From Gammaproteobacteria bacterium (GTDB lineage Bacteria > Pseudomonadota > Gammaproteobacteria > Burkholderiales > Burkholderiaceae_B), in NCBI GenBank assembly GCA_018815245.1, contig JAHIXK010000017.1, positions 248,001 through 312,000 of the forward strand: 64,000 bases of DNA, in the 5' to 3' direction. Positions 1-8,431 of the stretch are shown piece by piece. The notes under the pieces are model-generated. The model searched no databases and had not been told where the DNA came from. It was given only the letters and a program-made list of their open reading frames with translations. How positions within the stretch are numbered: the first letter of the stretch is position 1; every line of letters starts with the position of its first letter. A program made the translations under genes and the position numbers.

Positions 1-2
1 AC

Positions 3-1418
3 ACCGCCGCATTTCAGCGCGCCCTTAAAACCCAGGGTAAGGACAACACCGGGCAAGCCATTCGCGATTTCACACTGATCCGTCAGTTCATGACAAGTCA
101 GGGTGCCATCGCCCTGTTCGACACGCCTTGGGTATTGTTCTACGTCGCCCTGTTGTTCGCCTTTCACCCCCTGTTTGGCGTCATGGCGCTGTGCTGTGTG
201 GGCATATCCCTGGGGCTAAGCTGGATGCATTTGCGCAGCACACGGCGCCACGACGAGCAAAGCAACTCGGTTGGCATTCTTAGCGCAAACACCATGAACT
301 CCACACTTCAGAACTCCAACTCCATTCAAGCCATGGGCTTGCTGCCCGCCATGCAATCAAACTGGCTGAACATTCAAGAGCAGCAAACAGGCCACCACAC
401 CCAATCAGCCGACGCCACTTCTGTTTGGAGCAATAGCAGCAAATACTTTCGCATGTTTGTCCAAAGTGCCGCACTGGGCCTTGGGGCCTACCTGGTGCTG
501 GACAACGCCCTGACCGGCGGCATGATGATTGCAGCGTCTATTCTGATCGGCAAAGCACTTGCCCCCGTTGACACGCTGGCATCAGCCTGCAAGGCATGGA
601 CCAGCGTGCGCCAAGCCCATGAACGCGTCAACCAGCTGCTAAATAATACGCCACAGCCCGAAGAGTCAACGAACCTGCCAACCCCCAAGCCCAGCATTGA
701 ATGCCGCAATATGTATGTGGCAGCGCCTTTGTCGGGCCAGTGGCTTTTGAAAAACATCCAGCTACAAATACCTGCAGGCAGCACTGTCGGCGTGATCGGC
801 CCAAGTGGATCGGGCAAAACCACCCTGCTTCACGCACTGGCGGGTATTCTGCCCGTGGCGCAAGGTCGCCTTGAAATGGATGGCGCCGACATTGCACAGT
901 ACCCGCGCAGCCAACTGGGCGCATGGACTGGTTACCTGGCCCAACATGTTGAACTGTTTGAAGGCACGGTTGCACAAAACATTGGCCGCTTTGAGCACGA
1001 CAACGATCAACACATTGTGCAAGCCGCAATGGCTGCTGGCGTACACCAGCTTGTACTTAAATTGCCCAAAGGCTACGACACACCACTGGGTGCACAAGGC
1101 GAAGGCCTTTCAGGCGGCATGCGACAACGCATCGGGCTTGCCCGCGCCCTGTACAAAAACCCGCAACTGTTGCTGCTGGATGAACCCAATGCCCACCTTG
1201 ATGAAGCCGGTGAAGCCGCGCTGGCCAAGGCCATCGTGCAGCATCAACAACAAGGCAACACCGCCATTCTGGTGACCCACAAAAAATCGATTCTGCGGGT
1301 TTGCAACAAACTGCTGGTTCTCAACGACGGCGAAGTGTCCGTGTATGGAAACACCCCGGAAGTGCTTGCGCACTTGCAACAACAACCCACGCCGTTGACC
1401 CAGGTGAAGCATGCATAA
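3..1418 (+). CDS. Type I secretion ABC transporter, permease/ATPase (5' end outside window)
   Basis: This is the inner-membrane ABC exporter of a type I secretion system, which powers one-step export of RTX-type proteins. The frame is open from base 3 with no stop, so the gene begins before the window. An in-frame ATG at 90 sits inside the conserved segment RQFMTSQGAIALFDTPW and is not the real start. The visible part holds the end of the PrtD/HlyB-type membrane domain, then an ATPase domain. That domain has a Walker A motif (GPSGSGKTT, near base 798), an ABC signature LSGGMRQR, and Walker B LLLLDEP followed by H-loop residues (VTHK). The stop overlaps the start of the next gene by 8 bases (ATGCATAA), so the two are translationally coupled. 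Family assignment is firm. The substrate is inferred from the RTX gene at 4906. Confidence 0.93.
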   Translation, partial: TAAFQRALKTQGKDNTGQAIRDFTLIRQFMTSQGAIALFDTPWVLFYVALLFAFHPLFGVMALCCVGISLGLSWMHLRSTRRHDEQSNSVGILSANTMNSTLQNSNSIQAMGLLPAMQSNWLNIQEQQTGHHTQSADATSVWSNSSKYFRMFVQSAALGLGAYLVLDNALTGGMMIAASILIGKALAPVDTLASACKAWTSVRQAHERVNQLLNNTPQPEESTNLPTPKPSIECRNMYVAAPLSGQWLLKNIQLQIPAGSTVGVIGPSGSGKTTLLHALAGILPVAQGRLEMDGADIAQYPRSQLGAWTGYLAQHVELFEGTVAQNIGRFEHDNDQHIVQAAMAAGVHQLVLKLPKGYDTPLGAQGEGLSGGMRQRIGLARALYKNPQLLLLDEPNAHLDEAGEAALAKAIVQHQQQGNTAILVTHKKSILRVCNKLLVLNDGEVSVYGNTPEVLAHLQQQPTPLTQVKHA

Positions 1419-2703
1419 ACACCTCGATATCAAAACAGTATCTCGCAGGGGCCTGCTGACCCTGCTGGTGGGCTTCATAGGGTTTGTATTGTGGAGCAGC
1501 CTGGTGGCCATGGACCGGGGTGTTGTGGTCACCGGTACCCTTACCTTCCAGGGGGAACGTAAAACAATCGTTCACCCCCATGGCGGCGTGATTGAAAAAA
1601 TATGGATCAGCGAAGGCCAATTGGTGCAACAAGGTCAAACACTGGTCAGCCTGAACACCACAGACAGCCAGACCCAACTGAATGCACTACAGGTTCAACG
1701 CCAGGCCTTGATGGCAAAAATGGAACGACTTGAAAAAGAAACAGGCCACAAGCCAGCCAAAACCAATGCGCCACAGGAACAACCCAACACGCCAGATCAG
1801 TTTCAGGCACGGCAACAGGCAGCGGAAACCTTGCTGTATCAAAACCGGCAACGCGCCCTGCAAAATGAAATCCGCATGCTGGAACTGGAAAGCAACACCG
1901 CGCAAAGCAGCCTGACTGCACTAAGCGAGGCAAAGCGCAGCAAACAACTTCAACTGGAACGGCTAAAGCAACAACAGCTTGGACTTACCGACATGGTTGC
2001 AAAAGGCTACATGCCAGCCAACCGGCTTGTTGAACTTCAAGGGCAAATCAGCACGCTTGAGGTTGCACTGTCTCAGGACGACATTCAAATCAGCCAACTG
2101 GGCGGCACCATACGCAATGCGCAACTAAAAAAGCAACAACTGCACAACCAACTGCAAACTGAAAGCCAAACCGTGTTGGCCGATGCACAAGCCGAATTGG
2201 CTGCGCTGGATGAACAAATTCAACGCATTGCCTTTGTTGTGCAACACACCAACATTCAAAGCCCGGTGGCCGGGCAAGTGCTGGGCTTGAAGCTGTTCAC
2301 GCAGGGTAGTGCCATGCCTGCCAACACCCCGATCATGGACATTGCACCCAAGGCAAGCGAACTTGAAATTAGCGCCGAACTGGAACCCGGGTTGGTTGAT
2401 CAAGTAAAAACCGGGCAAGCCGTGACCGTGCGCTTTAGCGCATTAAAAACCGCACAAACGCTGGAAGTTAAAGGCGTTGTAAACCGGGTGGGTGCAGACC
2501 AGTTGACCAACCCCATCACGGGCCATCCATACATTCCAGTGAACGTTCGCCTTACAGCGCAGGCGTTGCAAGACATTGCGCAACACCGCATACAGGCCGG
2601 TGTGCCAGTTGAATTGTTGGTGGTAACAGGCGAACAAACCCTGATGCAGTATTTGTTCAAACCCATATCAGACCGGCTTTTCAGCGCCATGCGGGAACAT
2701 TGA
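1411..2703 (+). CDS. HlyD/PrtE-family type I secretion membrane fusion protein
   Basis: This is the periplasmic adaptor that links the ABC exporter to the TolC-like channel. The 430-residue protein has a short cytoplasmic tail and one membrane anchor (about residues 14-34). A first half-lipoyl segment follows (GTLTFQGERKTIVHPHGG, near residues 44-61), then a long glutamine-rich coiled-coil hairpin (about 85-285), the second half-lipoyl motif (IQSPVAGQVLGL) and a beta-barrel end. Length and order match the HlyD family. It overlaps the ABC gene by 8 bases and is followed 4 bases later by the outer membrane factor, so the three form one operon. An AGGTGA ribosome-binding site precedes the ATG. 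Confidence 0.93.
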   Translation: MHKHLDIKTVSRRGLLTLLVGFIGFVLWSSLVAMDRGVVVTGTLTFQGERKTIVHPHGGVIEKIWISEGQLVQQGQTLVSLNTTDSQTQLNALQVQRQALMAKMERLEKETGHKPAKTNAPQEQPNTPDQFQARQQAAETLLYQNRQRALQNEIRMLELESNTAQSSLTALSEAKRSKQLQLERLKQQQLGLTDMVAKGYMPANRLVELQGQISTLEVALSQDDIQISQLGGTIRNAQLKKQQLHNQLQTESQTVLADAQAELAALDEQIQRIAFVVQHTNIQSPVAGQVLGLKLFTQGSAMPANTPIMDIAPKASELEISAELEPGLVDQVKTGQAVTVRFSALKTAQTLEVKGVVNRVGADQLTNPITGHPYIPVNVRLTAQALQDIAQHRIQAGVPVELLVVTGEQTLMQYLFKPISDRLFSAMREH

Positions 2704-2707
2704 CACC

Positions 2708-4033
2708 ATGGCGAATATTTTAAAACGATTGATGATTGTGTTCTGCTGCTGTGCGCTTGCACCCAATGCGTTGGCCCAAAGTGTTGAACAACTGCTGCAA
2801 CAAGCCATTGAAACATCGCCCGAAGTGGCCAAGGCCAAAGCTCAATTGCTGGTGGCAACGGCTGACCTGAAAATAAGCAAAGCCAGCTGGCTTCCCCAGG
2901 CAAGTGCCCGCTTGTACAACGGTGTGGGCGACACCAAGCAATCCAACCCATTTTCAAGCCAGCGCAATGCCAACGAGAACATTCAGAACAACAGCGTTTC
3001 TGTGCAACAAAATATTTACAACAAACCCGCGTCCATTCAAATTGAACAAACACAGCTGACCGTGCAGGAAGCCGAGCTGCGCCACGCATTGGCCATTCAA
3101 AGCACCATTCAAAACTGGGTGGAAAAATTAATGCAATGCAAGCAAGTCAGCTTGAGGTTGAAGCTGGCTGAACAAAAAGCACACACCGCGTTGCTTAAAA
3201 AAACACAAACCGAGCAAAGTTTGAAACATGGGGAAAGCAGCGCACTGGAACTGGCCAATGCGTTAACAGACCTATCACTGCGCCAAGCGGAACTTGGAGA
3301 AGCAAAGCACATGCTGGCGCAAAAGCTATGGGAAATTTCGCAGCTGACCGGCCAGACGATTGAGGCAAGCCGAATCGACAAAATGGAGTTCACCATACCG
3401 GGGAAATTGATCAGTGACCGTGAAATTGAACACCGCATAATTCGACAAAACCTGAACCTGAAAATTCAAAGCCTTTATACCGATGTTGCCGAACTGGAAA
3501 TAAACAAAGCCAAGGGGCAACACTACCCTACCGTGAAGCTGGTTGCACAGAACACCCAAAGCCAGTCTGAAACAGCAAGCACCTTGGGCAACCGGGTTAA
3601 ACAAAACGTGGTGGCACTTCAGGTGGACATTCCCCTGTTCAACGGCTTTGCAACCCAGGCACAAACAGAGAAAGCTTCGGCCAGTTTGAATAAACAACAA
3701 GCCGATTACGAAAACACCCTGAACCAGGCCATGCGGAAAGCATGGACTGCGATGCGGCAACTGGATGGCGCAACCGAACTGTTAACAGCCTATGGGCAGG
3801 CAATGGAATCAGCCACACAGCAACAAGAGGCGATTGAAACTGCAATTAAGCACCAATTGGCCACCCCTTTTGATTTGGCACAAACCAGGGAAAAGCTGGC
3901 TGAACTGCAATTAAAGAAACTTGAACATGTGATGGCAGCAAACAAGGCTTATTTGCAGGTTCAGGAATTGATTGGTGAGTTGAATGTGGAAAATGCAGCG
4001 GAAAGAATTTCAGCGATTGGGAAAGAACAGTGA
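2708..4033 (+). CDS. TolC-family outer membrane efflux/secretion protein
   Basis: This is the outer membrane channel component of the type I secretion system. The 441-residue protein starts with a signal peptide (about residues 1-23, ending ALAPNALA). It then has the two-repeat, helix-rich layout of the outer membrane efflux protein family, with long amphipathic helices rich in Q, A, E and K. The motif VDIPLFNGFATQAQ (second repeat) is typical of TolC proteins. It is the third gene of the exporter operon and starts 4 bases after the adaptor gene. I see no clear terminator after it. The next 400 bases hold only a transposase remnant and AT-rich DNA. Confidence 0.92.
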   Translation: MANILKRLMIVFCCCALAPNALAQSVEQLLQQAIETSPEVAKAKAQLLVATADLKISKASWLPQASARLYNGVGDTKQSNPFSSQRNANENIQNNSVSVQQNIYNKPASIQIEQTQLTVQEAELRHALAIQSTIQNWVEKLMQCKQVSLRLKLAEQKAHTALLKKTQTEQSLKHGESSALELANALTDLSLRQAELGEAKHMLAQKLWEISQLTGQTIEASRIDKMEFTIPGKLISDREIEHRIIRQNLNLKIQSLYTDVAELEINKAKGQHYPTVKLVAQNTQSQSETASTLGNRVKQNVVALQVDIPLFNGFATQAQTEKASASLNKQQADYENTLNQAMRKAWTAMRQLDGATELLTAYGQAMESATQQQEAIETAIKHQLATPFDLAQTREKLAELQLKKLEHVMAANKAYLQVQELIGELNVENAAERISAIGKEQ

Positions 4034-4141
4034 GTAACCCTGAATAGTGGAGTTAACTTGACCATTTTTGTGATCTTTTGACAAGCTTGTATTCTGACGT
4101 GTAGTGCAAAAGCATCGATTCTTCGAAAGGACAAGCACCCC

Positions 4142-4351
4142 ATGGTTACCACTAAACCTCAAACAATACTGCCCAAACGCTTAAAGGCACAGCAGAGAAA
4201 CAGCGGGGGCCATCATCGAACACTTGAAGGCGGGACACAAAATGCAGCGCAACTGGCTCAAAGGCTACCTTGAAGGCATCATCGCGTCAGTGCTGGCTGC
4301 TGCCAGTGGCTTCAATTTGAAGAGAATTCAGGAGCAACGTACTAAATTTTA
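4142..4351 (+). pseudogene. IS5-family transposase remnant, frameshifted
   Basis: Two frames together read like the C-terminal end of an IS5-type transposase. From the ATG at 4142 one frame gives ILPKRLKAQQRNSG. The next frame, from about 4206, continues IIEHLKAGHKMQRNWLKGY and ASVLAAASGFNLKRI, stopping at TAA 4349-4351. In intact family members the same order is seen (PKRLKA..R...IEP.IGHLK...RM.RNYLKG....INAVLAAAGYNF). The conserved DDE catalytic region is absent and a frameshift splits the fragment, so it cannot be active. I saw no terminal inverted repeats or target duplication. The upstream AAAGGACAAGCACCCC-ATG looks like a start region, so the remnant may be an internal deletion joining both ends of the gene. 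It lies between the exporter operon and its apparent cargo. Confidence 0.7.
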
Positions 4352-4437
4352 AGTACATTGATTGTAAAAAAAAATTTACAAACTAAAGAAGTTAACTTAA
4401 ATTTTTATTATAAATTAAAATTAAAAAAGGATAAAAC
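4352..4437. other. AT-rich intergenic segment before the cargo genes
   Basis: This stretch is almost only A and T, with runs such as AAAAAAAAATTTAC, and contrasts with the balanced composition of the exporter genes. It probably holds the promoter for the gene at 4438, but the base bias makes any -10/-35 choice unreliable. A ribosome-binding site (AAAAAGGATAAAAC) lies at its right end. Confidence 0.5.
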
Positions 4438-4905
4438 ATGAAGAAACTTAAATACTTTGGAAATTATATCATATTAATTTATATTATATCGCTCTCCTTT
4501 GCAACAATTTGGAATGAAATTAACCCATCACAAACCACCGCATTCGTTTACTTTTTCCTACCATTAGATAATGGATTTACAGAAAATTCTTTTGTTAGAT
4601 ATAGAATGCTTTTATGGATTACATCAACGATAGTCTTTTTATTTTTAACAATAATCATTGGTTATTTTGGAATACTCGGCACCGATATGGATAAATTTAA
4701 ATTAATGCCTTGGTGGAATCCGTTATTTTATATTATTTTGATAGCAACCGGCTGGATCTTTTACCCGATTATATTCCTTTGTACAGACTGCGTAACCAGC
4801 AATGATTTAGTTTATTTTATTTTAACGGTTCTACTTTTTCTTGCCATGCAGATTTTTGCTCAGGCAGTAATATTAAAAACTCAAATTTTGCTAGGATTAA
4901 AGTAA
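4438..4905 (+). CDS. Small four-helix membrane protein, AT-rich, possible immunity protein
   Basis: I do not recognise a family. The 155-residue protein is mostly hydrophobic, with four predicted membrane helices (about residues 7-24, 58-80, 94-114 and 124-146) and short polar loops. One loop contains two cysteines (CTDC, 115-118). The gene is strikingly AT-rich, far more so than the exporter genes or the later part of the RTX gene, which points to horizontal origin. AGGA lies 7 bases before the ATG. Its TAA stop (4903-4905) directly abuts the ATG of the RTX gene at 4906, so the two are almost certainly co-translated. Position and topology would suit an immunity protein for the RTX product, or a membrane helper for its secretion. 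Both are inference. Confidence 0.75.
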   Translation: MKKLKYFGNYIILIYIISLSFATIWNEINPSQTTAFVYFFLPLDNGFTENSFVRYRMLLWITSTIVFLFLTIIIGYFGILGTDMDKFKLMPWWNPLFYIILIATGWIFYPIIFLCTDCVTSNDLVYFILTVLLFLAMQIFAQAVILKTQILLGLK

Positions 4906-7900
4906 ATGTCAACAACTGAAACCAACGACCAAGAAATCATTGCTGAGTATGCCAACCAAATTACGGAGTATCTTTTTGGGAAAAATTTTAACTTCACCCC
5001 AGATGGTTGGGATATAAGTGGAGGTACGATTGCAATCACCGAAGAAATGGGTAGCGCCCTTAATAACTTATTTAGTAGCTGGTCAGATAGAAATGAACGT
5101 AAAGCACTTCTATATGAGCGGGCAGCAAAAGTAATTACCGATGCAGAAGTTCAAATTGGCAAGCTATCCAGTGGTGCTACGTCAGAGGCTGCTGCAATCA
5201 AGAGGACTGCTCAAGTAGCAGCGGAGAGCATGCGTGAAATGGGGGACCTCGCTGCCAGAGGAATCCCTGTAGAAGGTGCTACCAGCCCCGCAAACATGGC
5301 ACGTGCAGCCCAATATATGGCCGCTTTTTCCAAGGTTGCTGGTAGTGCACTGGCTCTTGGTCAACTGGGCTTAAAAACTTACGATGCTGCAATTGGAGAA
5401 ACAACAGTCCACGATGTGATGGGCACAGCAGTTGGAGGGATCGTGGGTATAGGGGCCGGGCTCGCAGTTGAAGGCCTAGCCCTGTTTTTTGGAGTCACCT
5501 TTTTGCCAACCATAGCAATTGCCGCAGTTGCTATCGGTGCTGGTTTTGTCTTTGGCAAAATAGGTCAAGCTATATATGACCAAAGGGGCCAAGGGCTCAC
5601 TGATTTTTTGGCAGATACAGGTCGTTGGTGGGGTGATGCCATATACAATTGGATACACCCTGAGGACTTGATACAAGACTGGAACATCGCCAAGCACACC
5701 CTGTCCCCACTCATTCTCGACCTCGATGGTGACTTTGTTGTTGAAACACAAAGTAAAACCGCAGGCATTCACTTTGACCACGCAGGCGACGGCTTTGCCG
5801 AATCCACCGGCTGGGCGGGCAAGGACGACGGCCTGCTGGTGCGCGACCTCAATGGCGATGGTGCGATCAACAACGGCGGCGAACTGTTTGGCAACAACAC
5901 CCGCTTGAGCAACGGGCAAAAGGCCGAGAACGGTTTTGAAGCACTGGCCGACCTGGACAGCAACCGCGATGGAAAAATCAACAGTGCCGATGCCGCATGG
6001 AACACCCTGCGTGTGTGGAAAGACGCCGACAGCGACGCACAAACCGACACTGGCGAACTGCTCACCCTGGCTGATGCGGGCGTGAGGGAAGTCAACCTGG
6101 CTTACACCGACACATCCGGCACCCCAGACCAACACGGCAATGAGCACAAACAATCCGGCAGCTACACCACCACCGCTGGCACCACACACGCAGTTCACGA
6201 TGTCTGGTTCGGCACCGACAACTGGAACACGATTGACCAAAGAACACCCATTGAACTGAGCAGCACCGTGGCTGCAATGCCTGAAGTCATCGGCGCCGGT
6301 ATGCTGGGCAGCTTGCGCCAAGCCATGATGCGCGATGCCAGTGGGCAACTGATTGCCGCGGTCAATGCCTACCTGAACACAAGCAACCTGGGCCAGCGTG
6401 ACAACCTGCTTCAAGACGTGTTGTACCGCTGGGCTGGCGTATTTGAACAAGACCCCGCCATTCGTGGCCCCTTCCTCGACGATGGCCGCAAACTCGCCGT
6501 ATTGGAAACCTTCTTCGGCGAAAAATATGTACAACTTGGAGGGGGCCGGACTGGCCCCACCATCAATGACCCCGGCCCCGACGCAGCCATGGCACTTGTG
6601 TCCCTGTTTGACAAAGTGGCCGCCAACCTGGGTGCACAACTGGCTGCACAAACCCACGATCTTCCTTTTTACAATGCCATTAGCCTGAACTGGGACAAAA
6701 GCACCCAAACCTTTGCCATCGATGCCTCGGGTGTCGAGACATTGATTCGCGACATTCATTCACAAAACCCCCAGCAAGCGTTCGAAAAATTGGCGCAGTT
6801 CATTTTTAACTTGCAAGCACTGGGCACAACCGAAGTGCTCAATAGCCTGGCCATGTCAGGAAACCCGCGAGGCGATGAAGTCGACCAACTACTGGCCCGG
6901 GCTACATGGCGCTTGGGCACAATGAACGACGATCAAATCAGGGATGACGTTAACCAAGACAGCTTTTTGTTTGGCTGGAAGGGTAACGACACAATGTACG
7001 GTGGCTCAGGTAACGACACCTTGGATGGTGGCGCTGGCAACGACAAGCTGGACGGCGAAGACGGCAATGACACCCTGCAAGGCGGTTATGGCGATGATCA
7101 GTTGACAGGCAGCAATGGCAGTGACACCTTTGTTTACCTGAAAGGCGACGGCCGCGACACCATTTCCCTAATGAGAAATGAATCCAACGACACGGAAACA
7201 CTGAAGTTGATTGACCTGCAGCCTGACCAGGTGAAGTTCTTCAAGCAGGGCCGAGACCTTTTAATCCAGGTGTCTCCATCAAGCAGCGATGTGATCCGCA
7301 TTAAGGGGCATTTCAATGCCTTTGGCACGGGTCAGCATTATCTGGATCAAATCGAATTCGCCGATGGCAGCGTGATGAACAGCAGTACGTTCAGCACCAT
7401 GGCCACGGCGTATGTGAACAAATTGAACACGATTAAAGGAACCAGCGCGTCAAAGCCGGTGAAGGGCAGCAAGTTAAATGACGCCATTTATGCCGGTGCC
7501 GGTGACGACAAGCTGACCGGTGGCATTGGCGATGATTTGCTAGTTGGGCAAGCCGGCAATGACACCTATGTGTTCAAAAAGGGCCATGGGCGCGACACCA
7601 TTGATGTGTTGAAAGGCACAAAAAACGGCTTTGCCGAATTTGAAACCCTTCAATTGACGGACATCAGCTCAAGCGATGTGGTTCTGACCAGAAACAAAAA
7701 CGATCTGTTTGTTGCGTTCAGCAACAGCCCGAACGACCAGATTCGCGTCATCAACCATTTCCAGAAAACCGACAAAGGTGCTGCGGCCATTGATTCGATT
7801 GTGTTTGCGGATGGCACCACCTGGAATGCCAGCACCATTCGCGAGAAAGTGATTGCCGCCACTCCGGGCAATGATCGATTCCAGGGCTATGGCACGGGCG

Positions 7901-8370
7901 ACCTAATGCACGGCGGTGATGGCGATGATGAACTGTATGGCAATGCCGGAAACGATACCTTGTATGGTGACAAGGGCAATGATGAACTGGATGGCGGCAT
8001 TGGGGATGACACCTTACAGGGCGGCTTGGGCAATGATGTGCTAGATGGTGGCCGTGGCAATGACACCTTTGTGTTTGGCAAGGGCGATGGCAGGGACACA
8101 ATTTTTGTAGCCGGGCTGGAGGGCACCGACGCCAACGAAACACTGGTGCTGCGCGACATCAACAGCACCGATGTGAATCTGCTTCAATACGATGGTTCGC
8201 TGTACGTGCAGCACAAAGGATCGACCGCTGACCACGTGGAAATTTTTGATCATTTCCACAACACCCGCGATCAGATCGATCAAATCATTTTTGCAGATGG
8301 CGTTACCTGGGATGTCGCCACCATCAACGCCAACACGGTGGAGGTTGCGCAAAACCCGGATTACGTTTGA
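4906..8370 (+). CDS. RTX (hemolysin-type calcium-binding) secreted protein with glycine-zipper N-terminal module
   Basis: This 1154-residue protein is the likely substrate of the type I system at 3-4033. Residues 1-165 are polar and helical. Residues 170-232 form hydrophobic, glycine-spaced helices (GTAVGGIVGIGAGLAVEG, then AIGAGFVFGKIG) able to enter or line a membrane. From residue 267 an RTX-associated calcium-binding region begins (LILDLDGD, DLNGDGAINNGGELF at 314, DLDSNRDGKINSADAAW at 349), followed by a helical region to about 680. Three blocks of GGxGxDxxx nonapeptides follow (about 687-743, 863-890 and 988-1057). They alternate with hemolysin-related segments (DQIEFADGS, DSIVFADGT, DQIIFADGV). 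The C-terminal end has no cysteine and suits a type I secretion signal. DNA up to about 5750 is AT-rich and the rest is not, as if the front was exchanged. No enzymatic domain is recognised. Confidence 0.9.
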   Translation: MSTTETNDQEIIAEYANQITEYLFGKNFNFTPDGWDISGGTIAITEEMGSALNNLFSSWSDRNERKALLYERAAKVITDAEVQIGKLSSGATSEAAAIKRTAQVAAESMREMGDLAARGIPVEGATSPANMARAAQYMAAFSKVAGSALALGQLGLKTYDAAIGETTVHDVMGTAVGGIVGIGAGLAVEGLALFFGVTFLPTIAIAAVAIGAGFVFGKIGQAIYDQRGQGLTDFLADTGRWWGDAIYNWIHPEDLIQDWNIAKHTLSPLILDLDGDFVVETQSKTAGIHFDHAGDGFAESTGWAGKDDGLLVRDLNGDGAINNGGELFGNNTRLSNGQKAENGFEALADLDSNRDGKINSADAAWNTLRVWKDADSDAQTDTGELLTLADAGVREVNLAYTDTSGTPDQHGNEHKQSGSYTTTAGTTHAVHDVWFGTDNWNTIDQRTPIELSSTVAAMPEVIGAGMLGSLRQAMMRDASGQLIAAVNAYLNTSNLGQRDNLLQDVLYRWAGVFEQDPAIRGPFLDDGRKLAVLETFFGEKYVQLGGGRTGPTINDPGPDAAMALVSLFDKVAANLGAQLAAQTHDLPFYNAISLNWDKSTQTFAIDASGVETLIRDIHSQNPQQAFEKLAQFIFNLQALGTTEVLNSLAMSGNPRGDEVDQLLARATWRLGTMNDDQIRDDVNQDSFLFGWKGNDTMYGGSGNDTLDGGAGNDKLDGEDGNDTLQGGYGDDQLTGSNGSDTFVYLKGDGRDTISLMRNESNDTETLKLIDLQPDQVKFFKQGRDLLIQVSPSSSDVIRIKGHFNAFGTGQHYLDQIEFADGSVMNSSTFSTMATAYVNKLNTIKGTSASKPVKGSKLNDAIYAGAGDDKLTGGIGDDLLVGQAGNDTYVFKKGHGRDTIDVLKGTKNGFAEFETLQLTDISSSDVVLTRNKNDLFVAFSNSPNDQIRVINHFQKTDKGAAAIDSIVFADGTTWNASTIREKVIAATPGNDRFQGYGTGDLMHGGDGDDELYGNAGNDTLYGDKGNDELDGGIGDDTLQGGLGNDVLDGGRGNDTFVFGKGDGRDTIFVAGLEGTDANETLVLRDINSTDVNLLQYDGSLYVQHKGSTADHVEIFDHFHNTRDQIDQIIFADGVTWDVATINANTVEVAQNPDYV

Positions 8371-8395
8371 TTGATTTGAATCTGAAAAACACAAA

Positions 8396-8431
8396 AGGGC
8401 ATTCGAGTTATGAATGCCCTTTTTCTTTTTT
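8396..8431. terminator. Bidirectional intrinsic terminator between the RTX gene and bktB
   Basis: A 9-bp perfect stem (AGGGCATTC / GAATGCCCT) with a 7-base loop is followed by TTTTTCTTTTTT on the plus strand. It is preceded by AAAACACAAA, which gives a T-rich tail on the minus strand. It can end both the RTX transcript and the converging bktB transcript. Confidence 0.88.

Noticed and set aside
4060-4110. A TTGACA-like -35 box after the TolC-like gene
   Set aside because: No matching -10 element at 16-18 bases, so a promoter cannot be claimed.
5476-6759. A 427-codon open frame on the minus strand inside the RTX gene
   Set aside because: It mirrors the codon pattern of the RTX gene, has low-complexity Val/Gly/Cys-rich content and no family motif, and the plus strand clearly codes.
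6960-8080. Tandem repeats resembling a repeat array or minisatellite
   Set aside because: They are the DNA of the GGxGxDxxx calcium-binding nonapeptides in the RTX protein, with diverged third positions, not a CRISPR or satellite.
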